A stretch of DNA of 38,199 nucleotides from an uncultured Verrucomicrobiota bacterium (GCA_903854475.1 CAINWP010000031.1:1-38199); one strand, 5' to 3'. Counted from the stretch's first letter, positions 8,850 to 18,524 are shown. Notes: generated from the letters alone by a model not told the origin. Translations and numbers: made by a program.

Positions 8850-9278
8850 GTGAGTCGGACCTGCAAACACAACAACAACAAACTCAGAGTGAAACCAACC
8901 GAATCCAACTGCGAAACCCGGCTTGCCCGGACTTGCGCTCTAGCCGCCGCAAAGGCACCTGTCAAGAAAGCAGCACCCGCTAAGGTGGCTGCTCCGGCTA
9001 AGAAGTCGGCACCTGCTAAGGTGGCTGCTCCGGCCAAGAAGGCGGCACCCGCTAAGGTGGCTGCTCCGGCTAAGAAGTCGGCACCTGCTAAGGTGGCTGC
9101 TCCGGCCAAGAAGGCGGCACCCGCTAAGGTGGCTGCTCCGGCCAAGAAGGCGGCACCTGCTAAGGTGGCTGCTCCGGCCAAGAAGGCAGCACCTGCTAAG
9201 GTGGCTGTTCCCGCCAAGAAGGCAGCGCCTGCGAAGGTGGCAGCTCCGGCCAAGAAGGCGGCGCCTGCCAAGAAGTAA
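8850..9278 (+). CDS. Lysine/alanine/proline-rich histone H1-like repeat protein (start uncertain)
   Basis: Open frame 8712-9278 ends in AAPAKVAAPAKK repeats; candidate starts are ATG 8712, GTG 8850 and GTG 8889, and only the C-terminal repeat part is convincing. Confidence 0.65.
   Translation: MSRTCKHNNNKLRVKPTESNCETRLARTCALAAAKAPVKKAAPAKVAAPAKKSAPAKVAAPAKKAAPAKVAAPAKKSAPAKVAAPAKKAAPAKVAAPAKKAAPAKVAAPAKKAAPAKVAVPAKKAAPAKVAAPAKKAAPAKK
8973..9260 (+). repeat. 36-bp coding minisatellite, 8 units, the first four forming two identical 72-bp higher-order copies
   Basis: gcacccgctaaggtggctgctccggctaagaagtcggcacctgctaaggtggctgctccggccaagaaggcg is identical at 8973-9044 and 9045-9116, followed by four diverged 36-bp units to 9260. 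Confidence 0.95.
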
Positions 9279-9290
9279 TCGAGTCGCCCG

Positions 9291-9326
9291 ATCCGGCGGT
9301 TTTGCTTGTCAAACCCGCCGGATTTT
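9291..9326 (+). terminator. Rho-independent terminator of the H1-like gene
   Basis: atccggcggttttg-cttgt-caaacccgccggat hairpin followed by tttt, 12 nt after the TAA. Confidence 0.85.
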
Positions 9327-9371
9327 GGGTGTTTTTGCCAGTTGTTAATAACTTGGGAACAACACCCAAAA
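9323..9371. repeat. 11-bp perfect inverted repeat in the dnaA upstream region
   Basis: ttttgggtgtt (9323-9333) and aacacccaaaa (9361-9371), 27-nt AT-rich loop containing gttgttaataac. Confidence 0.85.
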
Positions 9372-9677
9372 ACTTGTTCTCGCGGTACTCGATGCTTTGC
9401 CATAGAAGCCTCGCCCATCGTTGAAGAAATCACGGCGGGTCCGAGAAGAAACTGCACTGAATCATGTTCCACCAGATGTCTGCAAATGTGTTGAAACCCC
9501 AATGTTTTCAACGCTTTTATATCATTTCAGCGGGTGCTGGTGCAGTTTTGATGGTTAAGGGCTGTGTGCGGGGCTTCAGGAAACTGTCACTAAATCAGGA
9601 AGACTCGATCAACCTGTGAGTGGTGGTAGTGAATAAATCTTCAAATTGCCCGTTTTTAGGTCCCTTTAAAATATCCC

Positions 9678-11084
9678 ATGTCCGATCAACCCCAAGCACT
9701 GTGGCTAGCCGCCCAGCAAACCCTCCGTGGAATGCTGAAGACGGAGTTGTATAACCTTTGGTTTGCCCCGGTCACAGCCCGCTGTCTGGACGGAGATACG
9801 CTGACCCTGGAAGTTGCTGATGAGTTTTGTGAGTTCTGGTTGAAGGATAATTATTTAGATGTTCTTCGATCGGTGGTCAGCCGCGCAGCCATTCGGCCGA
9901 TCCATGTGACTTTCGCTATTCGCCCCGCTGAGTCCGCCGTCGCTGCCGCGGTTGATTCAGCTTCCGATCGTCCCATGGCTGCTGAGGCTTTGATGGAGCG
10001 GGTCGCCCCGACCGAGTTTCGATCAACTGAACCTGCGGTGCGGGAGATCCCTCGGAAGTCGGAACCTCTGTTTAATCCAAACAACACCTTCGAAACCTTC
10101 GTGGTGGGTTCGAACAATCACCATGCGCATGCAGCGTGTATGGGCGTGGCTCAAAAGCCGGGTCACACCTACAATCCGTTGTTTCTCTTCGGCGGCGTAG
10201 GGCTAGGCAAGACGCACTTGCTTCAGGCGATTGGCCATCACGTCCTGGCCAACAAGAAGAATGCCCGGATTGGATACTTGTCGTGTGAGCGCTTCACCAA
10301 CGAGTTCATTGAGGCCCTGCAGAACAGCCAGTTGCCGAAGTTCCGCAAGAAGCACCGGGAGTTGGATGTTCTTTTGATCGACGATATCCAGTTCCTCCAG
10401 GGCAAAGAGCGTATTCAGGAGGAGTTTTTCCATACCTTCAACGCCCTCCACGATTGCCATAAGCAAATCGTCCTGACTTGCGATCGGCCTGCCAGTGAGA
10501 TCCAGGGGCTAGAACAACGTCTAATTTCTCGCTTCGAGTGGGGAATGACGGCCGACCTGAAGGCTCCGGATGTCGAGACTCGGCTGGCAATTCTTAACAA
10601 GAAGGCTGCTGCTCTCAGTGTCCGGTTGCCCGATCAGATCATCACGTTCCTAGCCAATCGTATCCGGACCAATGTCCGACGCTTGGAGGGGGCTCTCGTC
10701 CGAGTGGCCGCTTATGCCCAGCTTTCGGGCAAAGCCCTCGACCTCGAAACGGTCGAGACGTTGTTGCGTGAAATTCTTCAGGAAGAGGGCAAGGTCGCTA
10801 TTTCCGTGAGCGAGATCCAGAAGCGGGTGGCCGACTACTTCGACATCCGCCTGGCCGACATGACCAGCAAACGGCGGCCGGAGAACATCGCCTTCCCACG
10901 GCAAATCGCCATGTACCTGACCCGCCAGCTCACCGAGCATTCGCTCAGTGCGATTGGTGAATCTTTCGGAGGACGCGACCACGGCACCGTGTTGCATGCG
11001 TGCCGGCAGGTGCGAGACCGCATGGAGGTCGAAGCCAAGGTTCGTCAGGACGTAGGCTACCTCGAGAAACAGCTGACCCGCTGA
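9678..11084 (+). CDS. dnaA: Chromosomal replication initiator protein DnaA
   Basis: 468 aa; NTFETFVVGSNNHHAHAA, LFLFGGVGLGKTHLLQAIGHHV, DVLLIDDIQFLQGKERIQEEFFHTFN, domain IV SKRRPENIAFPRQIAMYLTRQLTEHSLSAIGESFGGRDHGTVLHACRQV. Confidence 0.98.
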   Translation: MSDQPQALWLAAQQTLRGMLKTELYNLWFAPVTARCLDGDTLTLEVADEFCEFWLKDNYLDVLRSVVSRAAIRPIHVTFAIRPAESAVAAAVDSASDRPMAAEALMERVAPTEFRSTEPAVREIPRKSEPLFNPNNTFETFVVGSNNHHAHAACMGVAQKPGHTYNPLFLFGGVGLGKTHLLQAIGHHVLANKKNARIGYLSCERFTNEFIEALQNSQLPKFRKKHRELDVLLIDDIQFLQGKERIQEEFFHTFNALHDCHKQIVLTCDRPASEIQGLEQRLISRFEWGMTADLKAPDVETRLAILNKKAAALSVRLPDQIITFLANRIRTNVRRLEGALVRVAAYAQLSGKALDLETVETLLREILQEEGKVAISVSEIQKRVADYFDIRLADMTSKRRPENIAFPRQIAMYLTRQLTEHSLSAIGESFGGRDHGTVLHACRQVRDRMEVEAKVRQDVGYLEKQLTR

Positions 11085-11169
11085 GTCGGTTCTTTGGGTC
11101 AAGGTTCCGAGGCTAGGGGTGCTGTTGCACCCGGTGGGGCGGATTTGGAGTTCTCGGCTGGAATCCCCG

Positions 11170-14100
11170 ATGAGAACGAACCAACATGGGCGCGTGCCTC
11201 CCCGCGGTTTCAATTGGTTGCTGCTGCTGATGGTCTTTTGGACCCCACGAGTAGTCTTGGCTGAGGTTTCCGTCGGCTTTGAGCTTATGCAGCCAGAGCC
11301 CATTGGTTTGGTCTTCACCAATTCGGTTCCTCCAAATCGGTACCTCACCAATCAAATTCCCCTCAACGGTTCTGGAGTCGCCCTCGGAGACGTGGATGGC
11401 GATGGGCGAGTGGATGTGTTTCTGGCCGCCTATTCCGGTGGGAGCGCCTTGTTTCGCAATCAGGGACAATGGAAATTCAATCCAATTACTGAGACCGCAT
11501 TCGCAACCGGCACGCTTTCCTCCCTCGATGGAACTGGGGTGGTTCTGGCAGATGTCGATGGAGATGGGGATCTAGATTTGTTGTTGAACACCCTGGGTCA
11601 AGGCACACGGATTTATCACAACGACGGCAAAGGGCGTTTCACTGCAGGTGCTGTGCTCAATCTCAAACGGGCTGGATCCAGTCTCTCGCTGGCGGATGCC
11701 GATGGGGATGGGGATTTAGATTTGTATGTGACGAACTATCGAACGGTCACGGTACGCGACGATCCTCAGGCCAAATATTCTATACGCGAAGAGAACGGGC
11801 GGCAGCGGATCGTGGCCTACAATGGCCGTTCCACCGATGAACCCGATTTGGTTGGCAGGTTCACCATGACTCCGGCTGGTCCGAGGGAAAACGGGGAGGC
11901 CGATGTCTTGTACCTCAATAATGGCCGAGGCGGCTTTACCGAGGTGTCTTGGACAGAGGGGACTTTCCTGAACGCCGCCGGTCGTTCGCTCGACTCGGCT
12001 CCTCAGGATTGGGGGTTGAGTGTCCTGTTCCGTGACCTCACTGGGGACGGTCGACCGGACTTGTACGTCTGCAACGATTTCCACTCGGAAGACCGTTTTT
12101 GGATTAATGAAACGTGTCCTGGAGGTCCGCTGCGTTTCCGTGCGGCTTCATCTTTGGCTCTGCGGCATACCAGTGCCTTTTCCATGGGGGTGGACGCCGC
12201 CGACATCGACCGGGATGGCGTGGATGACTTTGTGGTGCTGGACATGCTCAGTCGGGAACACCCGCGACGGAATGTTCAAATGGATGGTGTCCCACCTGGA
12301 TTTTACCAACCAGGGGTCTGGGACGATCGTCCGCAATTCTCCCACAACACAGTGTTCCTGGGGCGTGGCGATGGAACCTTCGCAGAGATCGGTCGACTGG
12401 CCAGTCTCAGCGCCAGCGAGTGGTCCTGGACGCCTGTTTTTCTGGATGTCGATCTGGATGGGTACGAAGACCTGTTGATTTCCAATGGCCACGAGATGGA
12501 CATGTTGGATGTGGACGTGGCGGCCCGAGCCGAGGCTAAGAAATTGGGGCGGCGATTGGGACATCGGGAGATGTTGGAGATGCGGCGGATGTTCTCGCGG
12601 CTCGATACCGCCAACGTCGCCTTCCGTAATCGAGGGGATTTGACCTTCGAAGAGGTGACCCACGCCTGGGGCTTTGATGCTCCGGGAGTCGAGCAGGGCA
12701 TGGCCGTGGCTGATCTAGACGGGGATGGTGACCTGGATCTGGTGCTCAATGCCTTGAACGGACCCGCTCAACTCTACCGTAATAAGGCCACAGCACCCCG
12801 GATCGCTGTGCGGTTGCGCGGAGGCGCCGGCAATTCCCGAGGCATCGGAGCTAAGGTTCGCGTGATGGCCCGGGGTCTTCCCGTTCAATCGCAGGAAATG
12901 ATGTCTGGCGGTCGCTACCTTTCGAGCGATGAGGCCATCCGGTGTTTTGCGCTGGGAAATTCCGCTTCGGCGGACATTGAGGTCACCTGGCGCTCAGGAC
13001 GGGTGACGCGACGGTCGGGCGTAGGTCCTGGGGTCTTGGAGATCGTGGAGAAGGAAACGGTGCCTGCGGTTGTGTCGCCGCCGACTCAGGCCTTGTTTGA
13101 ATCCATCTCCGATCGGTTGCCCCATGTTCACACGGACACGCCCTTTGATGAATTCGCTCGGCAACCCCTCAAGCCCTTCGACCTCAGCCAGACCGGCCCC
13201 GGGATCACCTGGGCCGACCTCAACGGGGATGGTTGGGACGATCTTCTGATTTCTACGGGGCAGGGTGGAACCCTCGGGGTCTTCACCAATGACGCTCACG
13301 GTGGATTCTCGGCCTTTGCTAGTCCGGCACTGCTCAAGCCCGCTTCCCGAGATTTGACCACCGTGATGGTGCTGCGTGGGGTGATTCTTGCGGGCATTAG
13401 CAACGCTGAGGACGGAATCACCAATGGCGGAGCGATCCGGATCGTGGACCCGACGTCCGGGGTGAGCGGTGAAATCCTCAGCGGCCGCGCTTGCCCGGTG
13501 GGTTCCATGGCGGCGGCCGATGTGGATGGGGATGGCGAGTTGGAGATCTTCGTCGGGGTTCGGGAAGTCCCGGGCCGTTATCCTGAAGCGGCGACGTCGT
13601 TTTTGGTGAAGAATCGAAATGGGCGTTTAGGGGTCCAGACGGCTTTCGAAAAACTAGGTTTGGTCAATGGCGTGGTTTTCACGGACTTGGATGACGATGC
13701 ACGGCCCGATTTAGCGGTGAGCACGGCCTGGGGACCGGTTCGATTGTTCCGCAATCGAGGGGGAGCTCTGGAGGCGTGGGATCCGCCACTGCGCGGCACC
13801 GGATTGCCGGCCGGTGTTGAGCGCCTCTCCCAGTGGACGGGCCTGTGGTTGGGCATCACGGCGGGTGATTTCGATGGCGACGGACGCATGGACCTGGCCG
13901 CGGGGAACTGGGGGCGGAACCACTTCCTGGGTGCCGATGCCCGACGGCGGCCCTTGCGAATTCGCTCCGGGGACCTCCAAGGCGATGGGATTTGGGATAT
14001 TCTGGAAAGCTATGTGGGACCCGGGGGGCGGGACTGGCCCGTGCGCAAACGGCCCGCCTTGGCCGCCTTGATTCCGGATGCGGCGACGCGCTTTCCGGAT

Positions 14101-14808
14101 GCGGGCACCTATGGCAAGGCTTCGATGGAGGAGTTGCTCGGTCCTATCTCGGGAACCCTGCCCAGTGTGTCGGCACTCAACCTCGATTCCGGGGTGTTTC
14201 TGAATCGTGGGGATTATTTAGAATGGCGACCGCTGCCGCCTCGGGCCCAGGTGGCTCCTGCCTATGGTCTGGCTGTGGCGGATTTGGACGGGGACGGTAC
14301 TGAAGACCTGTTTCTCTCCCAGAACCACTTCGCGATCCACGCCGATGACGCGCGCTACGATGCCGGGCGGGGGTTATTGCTCAGGGGGACAGGGCGCGGA
14401 GAGTTTCAACCGGACGAGCGTTCTGGCGTCGTGGCTTGGGGAGACCAACGCGGGTTGGCTTTGGCTGACTTGGATGCCGATGGGCGCATCGATCTCGCCC
14501 TGGGCCAAAATAGTGGACCGACGCTGCTCTTCCGAAACCGGGCCGCGCGCTCAGGACTCCGGGTTCGCTTGAAGGGGCCTTCCGGGAATCCAAATGGAAT
14601 TGGAGCCTCCCTCAGGTGGTGGACCGCCGGGAAGGCGGGTCCGCGCCGTGAAATCCGCATGGGCGGAGGCTACTGCAGTGTGGATAGTCCGGTGACGGTT
14701 CTCGCGTCGGATCGTGCGGCCGGTGAGGTCGAGGTGCGTTGGCCGGGTGGCGCTGTGCAACGCGTGCCGGTCGCGGCCGGTGTTTCAGAAATTTCCCTGA
14801 GCCCATGA
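11170..14808 (+). CDS. Exported FG-GAP/VCBS-repeat protein with two ASPIC/UnbV (CRTAC1-like) modules
   Basis: Signal peptide MRTNQHGRVPPRGFNWLLLLMVFWTPRVVLA; many DxDGDGxxDL repeats; ASPIC/UnbV-like segments RIAVRLRGGAGNSRGIGAKVRV...SGGRYLSSDE and SGLRVRLKGPSGNPNGIGASLRW...MGGGYCSVDSP. Confidence 0.9.
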   Translation: MRTNQHGRVPPRGFNWLLLLMVFWTPRVVLAEVSVGFELMQPEPIGLVFTNSVPPNRYLTNQIPLNGSGVALGDVDGDGRVDVFLAAYSGGSALFRNQGQWKFNPITETAFATGTLSSLDGTGVVLADVDGDGDLDLLLNTLGQGTRIYHNDGKGRFTAGAVLNLKRAGSSLSLADADGDGDLDLYVTNYRTVTVRDDPQAKYSIREENGRQRIVAYNGRSTDEPDLVGRFTMTPAGPRENGEADVLYLNNGRGGFTEVSWTEGTFLNAAGRSLDSAPQDWGLSVLFRDLTGDGRPDLYVCNDFHSEDRFWINETCPGGPLRFRAASSLALRHTSAFSMGVDAADIDRDGVDDFVVLDMLSREHPRRNVQMDGVPPGFYQPGVWDDRPQFSHNTVFLGRGDGTFAEIGRLASLSASEWSWTPVFLDVDLDGYEDLLISNGHEMDMLDVDVAARAEAKKLGRRLGHREMLEMRRMFSRLDTANVAFRNRGDLTFEEVTHAWGFDAPGVEQGMAVADLDGDGDLDLVLNALNGPAQLYRNKATAPRIAVRLRGGAGNSRGIGAKVRVMARGLPVQSQEMMSGGRYLSSDEAIRCFALGNSASADIEVTWRSGRVTRRSGVGPGVLEIVEKETVPAVVSPPTQALFESISDRLPHVHTDTPFDEFARQPLKPFDLSQTGPGITWADLNGDGWDDLLISTGQGGTLGVFTNDAHGGFSAFASPALLKPASRDLTTVMVLRGVILAGISNAEDGITNGGAIRIVDPTSGVSGEILSGRACPVGSMAAADVDGDGELEIFVGVREVPGRYPEAATSFLVKNRNGRLGVQTAFEKLGLVNGVVFTDLDDDARPDLAVSTAWGPVRLFRNRGGALEAWDPPLRGTGLPAGVERLSQWTGLWLGITAGDFDGDGRMDLAAGNWGRNHFLGADARRRPLRIRSGDLQGDGIWDILESYVGPGGRDWPVRKRPALAALIPDAATRFPDAGTYGKASMEELLGPISGTLPSVSALNLDSGVFLNRGDYLEWRPLPPRAQVAPAYGLAVADLDGDGTEDLFLSQNHFAIHADDARYDAGRGLLLRGTGRGEFQPDERSGVVAWGDQRGLALADLDADGRIDLALGQNSGPTLLFRNRAARSGLRVRLKGPSGNPNGIGASLRWWTAGKAGPRREIRMGGGYCSVDSPVTVLASDRAAGEVEVRWPGGAVQRVPVAAGVSEISLSP

Positions 14809-17800
14809 ACCCTCTGCGTCCTTCGATGTTCTGGGTCACCCTGCGTTGGGGCTTTGCAGTCCTGGTGGCACTTCTGGGCGGGGCAATTGGAATGCAGGCG
14901 GCCCCGGTGGGTTTGCGGTTCAAGGGCCTCGCACCGGTTTCTCCGTCGTTGCCTGGGCTCACTCGATTGTCGGCCGCGGGACTGGGCATCGACTTCACTA
15001 ATCGCCTGTCCGAAGAACGGGCGGTGACTAACCGCAATTTGGTTTCTGGCTCTGGAGTGGCGCTGGCCGATGTGGATGGTGATGGGCGTCTCGATGTCTT
15101 CCTCTGCGGCCTAGATTCTCAGAATGCCCTGTACCGCAATCTCGGGGAGTGGCGTTTCACCAACGTGACGGTCCGTGCCTTGCCTGGGGTGAGTTGGCTC
15201 AACCCGTCTTCAGGATCTAATGATTCGACCGGTGCGGCCTTTGCCGATGTGGATGGAGACGGAGATCCGGACTTGCTGGTCAATCAGTTGGGGGGCGGCA
15301 CCCGACTATGGCTCAATGACGGTCAGGGCCGTTTTGAGGAAGCCACCGCTGCGGCCGGGTTGCGCGCGCGCACTGGGGCGACCTCGATGGCCTTGGCCGA
15401 CGTGGATGGCGATGGGGATTTGGATCTCTACGTGTCGAACTTCCGCCCGACCACCGTGCTCGACCAACCCAACACCCGGTACCAACTCCGGCAAACCGAA
15501 ACCGGTACGGTGATAGTGGCGGTCAATGGGCGCCCGGTAACCGCATTGGATCTCACCAATCGCTTTGAGATTCGCGCCGGTGGGGAGGTGGTCGAAATGG
15601 GGGAGGAAGACGTGCTTTTCCTCAACAACGGGCGAGGCCGGTTTGTTCCGGTCTCCTGGATTGGGGGGGGCTTTTTGGACGCCTCGGGCAAAGCTCTGAC
15701 AGCGCCACCCCGGGATTGGGGGTTGGCCGTTCGCTTCCAGGACATGAACGGGGATGGAAGGCCCGACTTGTATGTCTGCAACGACCTGCACACACCGGAT
15801 CGGATTTGGATAAATGAGACCGGGCCTGATCACGCCCTGCGCTTCCGGGAACTGTCGTCTTGGGCACTGCGGAGCAACCCGACCTTCTCCATGGGGGTCG
15901 ATTTCGGGGACTTGGACCGCGACGGTCATGTCGATTTCTTCGCCGTCGATATGTTCAGCCGAAACCGGGCTTGGCGGCACACTCAAACGGCGGGCATGGC
16001 CCCCTTGTTGCGCCTGCCTGGCCGATCCGCCGATCGGGCCCAGGTCCAGCGGAATGTCCTGCAGCTCAATCGGGGGGACGGCACCTGGGCGGACGTTGCC
16101 TGGCAGTCGGGTGTCGAGGCCAGTGAGTGGTCTTGGGGCCCAGTGATTTTGGATGTGGATCTCGATGGATACGAGGACCTGCTGGTTCCCAACGGCCAGT
16201 GGCGCGATTTCCAGGACGGGGATGGTGCGAGGCGCATTGCCGAGGCTCAGCGGCGTGGGGCTCTCAAGACGCCGGCCGATATTGCCACGATGGTTCGATC
16301 CTTCCCGAGGCTGGCTACTCCGAACGTGGCCTTTCGCAACCGCGGCGATGCCACCTTCGAGGATGTCTCCCTGGCCTGGGGCTTTACGACCGATTCCATT
16401 TCGCAGGGAGCGGCCATCGGGGATCTCGACGGGGATGGGGATCTGGACGTTGTGATGAACGATCTCATGGATGCGCCAGCCGTTTACCGGAACAACGCGA
16501 GCGCCCCGCGGATCCTTATCCGCCTCAAAGGCAAGCCCCCCAACACCCGGGGCATCGGTGCTTCGGTGACCCTTCGTGCCGGTGGATTGCCGGACCAGAC
16601 CCAGGAGATCATTGCTGGTGGGCGGTACCTGAGCGGGGATGAGCCGGCGCGTTCCTTTGCCACGGGTCCTGCCGCCTCCGTAGGACTTCGCGTTCGATGG
16701 CCCTCGGGACGAGTCTCAGAATGGCAGGAAGTTCCAGTCGGTGTTGCGGTCGAGGTTTCGGAGGAAGCGTCACCCGGAGTCGAGGCGGTTCCTTCCTTAA
16801 AACCGCCCGCACCGTGGTTTGAAGACCAGACCGCACGCCTCGCTCACCGTCACGACGATGAGCCCTTTGATGATTTCGGCCGTCAGCCGGCCCTGCCGCA
16901 TCGACTGTCGCAACTGGGACCGAGCTTGAGCTGGACCGACCTCAATGGGGATGGGCGTCCGGACCTGGTCATCGGAACTGGACGCGGTGGTAAGCTCGGC
17001 ATCCGCATCCAGGATGGAAAAGGCGGATTCGAGGCACGAGAGACTCCGCCGTTCCATAAGACAACCCGCCGAGACATCACCTCGATTCTTCCCATCAATG
17101 GAGTCCTGTTGGCGGGGATCTCTAATTATGAGGACGGCCTGACCAATGGTGGAGCCCTGCGAATGTTTGATATGGCAGGGGGGCGCAGCGGTGAAATTTT
17201 GGTGGGCACGACCTTTTGCGTCGGGCCTCTAGCCGCCGCCGATGTGGACGGGGATGGATCGTTGGAGGTGTTTGTGGGTGGTCGATCCGTGGCCGGTCGT
17301 TATCCGGAGGCGGCCCCCTCGTTGTTATTGCGCAGTCAAGGCGGGCGCCTGACGCCGGTGGCGCGTTGGGAGAATCTAGGTCTGGTGACGGCCGCCTGTT
17401 TCACCGACCTCGATGGCGATGGTCGGCCGGATCTGGTGGTTGCCCGTGAATGGGCCCCCCCTCAATTCTTCCGGAACGACTCCGGTCGACTGACCGAATG
17501 GACTCCGACCTTGGAAGCAACGTCCGGCCGGCTTTCCGGACTTTGGAATGCTGTGGTGGCCGGCGACTTCGATGAAGACGGGCGGATGGACCTCGTCCTA
17601 GGGAACTGGGGGCGCAACACCCGCGGGAGCGCAACGACGACGGCGGTGGCCCCGCGGCGTTTGTGGTATGGCGACTTCGGTTCCGGACAGGGCCTGGACT
17701 TGGCTGAGAGTTGGTATGACCCAGTGCTGAAGGCCGACCGCCCGGAACGTGAGATGGGACTGTGGGCGGCCCTTTTTCCGAGCGTGCGGGAGCGGGGGGA

Positions 17801-18524
17801 TTCTTTGGCTGCGTTTTCCAAGGCCACCCTGCCGATGCTTTTGGGTGATGCTCTGCTGGTGGCCCGATCGGTTTCGGTGGACACACTCGATTCGGTGCTA
17901 CTGCTCAACCGGGGAGAGCGCTTTGTGGTGAAGCCGTTGCCGGCGGCCGTCCAGCGTGCTCCGGTAACTTCCCTTTGCGTGGCGGACTTTGATGGGGATG
18001 GGCACGATGACCTATTCCTCTCGCAGAATTTGTCCACGGCCCATCCCTTTGCCGAGCGCTACGACGCAGGGCGGGGGTTGTGGTTGCGGGGCGATGGTCG
18101 GGGTGGATTTGTCCCGGAAGAAAACTCGGGCGTCCGCGTTCAGGGGGATGGTCGGGGGGCTGCGGTGTGCGATTACGATGCGGATGGTCGAGTGGATTTG
18201 GCCGTGGGGCAGAATGGCGCGGAGACGACGCTCTGGCGCAATGTGTTGGCGCGTCCGGGGCTGCGGATTCGCCTTTCCGGCGGCGGGGGCAATCCAACAG
18301 CGGTGGGGGCCCGAGTGCGATGGAGATCGACTTCGGGTTTCGGACCGTGGCGGGAGATTCACTTGGGTTCCGGCGATGGGTCCTGCGATGATCCGGTGCT
18401 CATCTTGGGCATCGGAGATCAGAAGGTCGAGGCGGTGGAGATCCGTTGGCCCGGAGGCGCGTCGGCCACGGTGCCGGTGAAGGCGGGGCAGCGCGAGGTC
18501 TTGTCCAGCCAGCCAGCCCGATGA
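14805..18524 (+). CDS. Exported FG-GAP/VCBS-repeat protein with two ASPIC/UnbV (CRTAC1-like) modules, tandem paralogue of the previous gene
   Basis: ATG overlaps upstream TGA (ATGA at 14805-14808); signal peptide MNPLRPSMFWVTLRWGFAVLVALLGGAIGMQA; same repeat order; ASPIC segments RILIRLKGKPPNTRGIGASVTL and GLRIRLSGGGGNPTAVGARVRW. Confidence 0.9.
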   Translation: MNPLRPSMFWVTLRWGFAVLVALLGGAIGMQAAPVGLRFKGLAPVSPSLPGLTRLSAAGLGIDFTNRLSEERAVTNRNLVSGSGVALADVDGDGRLDVFLCGLDSQNALYRNLGEWRFTNVTVRALPGVSWLNPSSGSNDSTGAAFADVDGDGDPDLLVNQLGGGTRLWLNDGQGRFEEATAAAGLRARTGATSMALADVDGDGDLDLYVSNFRPTTVLDQPNTRYQLRQTETGTVIVAVNGRPVTALDLTNRFEIRAGGEVVEMGEEDVLFLNNGRGRFVPVSWIGGGFLDASGKALTAPPRDWGLAVRFQDMNGDGRPDLYVCNDLHTPDRIWINETGPDHALRFRELSSWALRSNPTFSMGVDFGDLDRDGHVDFFAVDMFSRNRAWRHTQTAGMAPLLRLPGRSADRAQVQRNVLQLNRGDGTWADVAWQSGVEASEWSWGPVILDVDLDGYEDLLVPNGQWRDFQDGDGARRIAEAQRRGALKTPADIATMVRSFPRLATPNVAFRNRGDATFEDVSLAWGFTTDSISQGAAIGDLDGDGDLDVVMNDLMDAPAVYRNNASAPRILIRLKGKPPNTRGIGASVTLRAGGLPDQTQEIIAGGRYLSGDEPARSFATGPAASVGLRVRWPSGRVSEWQEVPVGVAVEVSEEASPGVEAVPSLKPPAPWFEDQTARLAHRHDDEPFDDFGRQPALPHRLSQLGPSLSWTDLNGDGRPDLVIGTGRGGKLGIRIQDGKGGFEARETPPFHKTTRRDITSILPINGVLLAGISNYEDGLTNGGALRMFDMAGGRSGEILVGTTFCVGPLAAADVDGDGSLEVFVGGRSVAGRYPEAAPSLLLRSQGGRLTPVARWENLGLVTAACFTDLDGDGRPDLVVAREWAPPQFFRNDSGRLTEWTPTLEATSGRLSGLWNAVVAGDFDEDGRMDLVLGNWGRNTRGSATTTAVAPRRLWYGDFGSGQGLDLAESWYDPVLKADRPEREMGLWAALFPSVRERGDSLAAFSKATLPMLLGDALLVARSVSVDTLDSVLLLNRGERFVVKPLPAAVQRAPVTSLCVADFDGDGHDDLFLSQNLSTAHPFAERYDAGRGLWLRGDGRGGFVPEENSGVRVQGDGRGAAVCDYDADGRVDLAVGQNGAETTLWRNVLARPGLRIRLSGGGGNPTAVGARVRWRSTSGFGPWREIHLGSGDGSCDDPVLILGIGDQKVEAVEIRWPGGASATVPVKAGQREVLSSQPAR

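Noticed and set aside
8693-9511. 272-aa minus-strand ORF with AATLAGAAFLAGA repeats
   Set aside because: Mirror of the H1-like minisatellite; open only because the repeat has no stops on the complement.
9279-9677. Firm oriC call upstream of dnaA
   Set aside because: No consensus DnaA boxes found by eye and no genome-wide GC skew available; kept only as a finding to test.
11279-18480. Numerous 60-226 aa ORFs in other frames within the CRTAC1 genes
   Set aside because: High-GC shadow ORFs over DxDGDG-coding repeats; the main frames have export signals and domain motifs.
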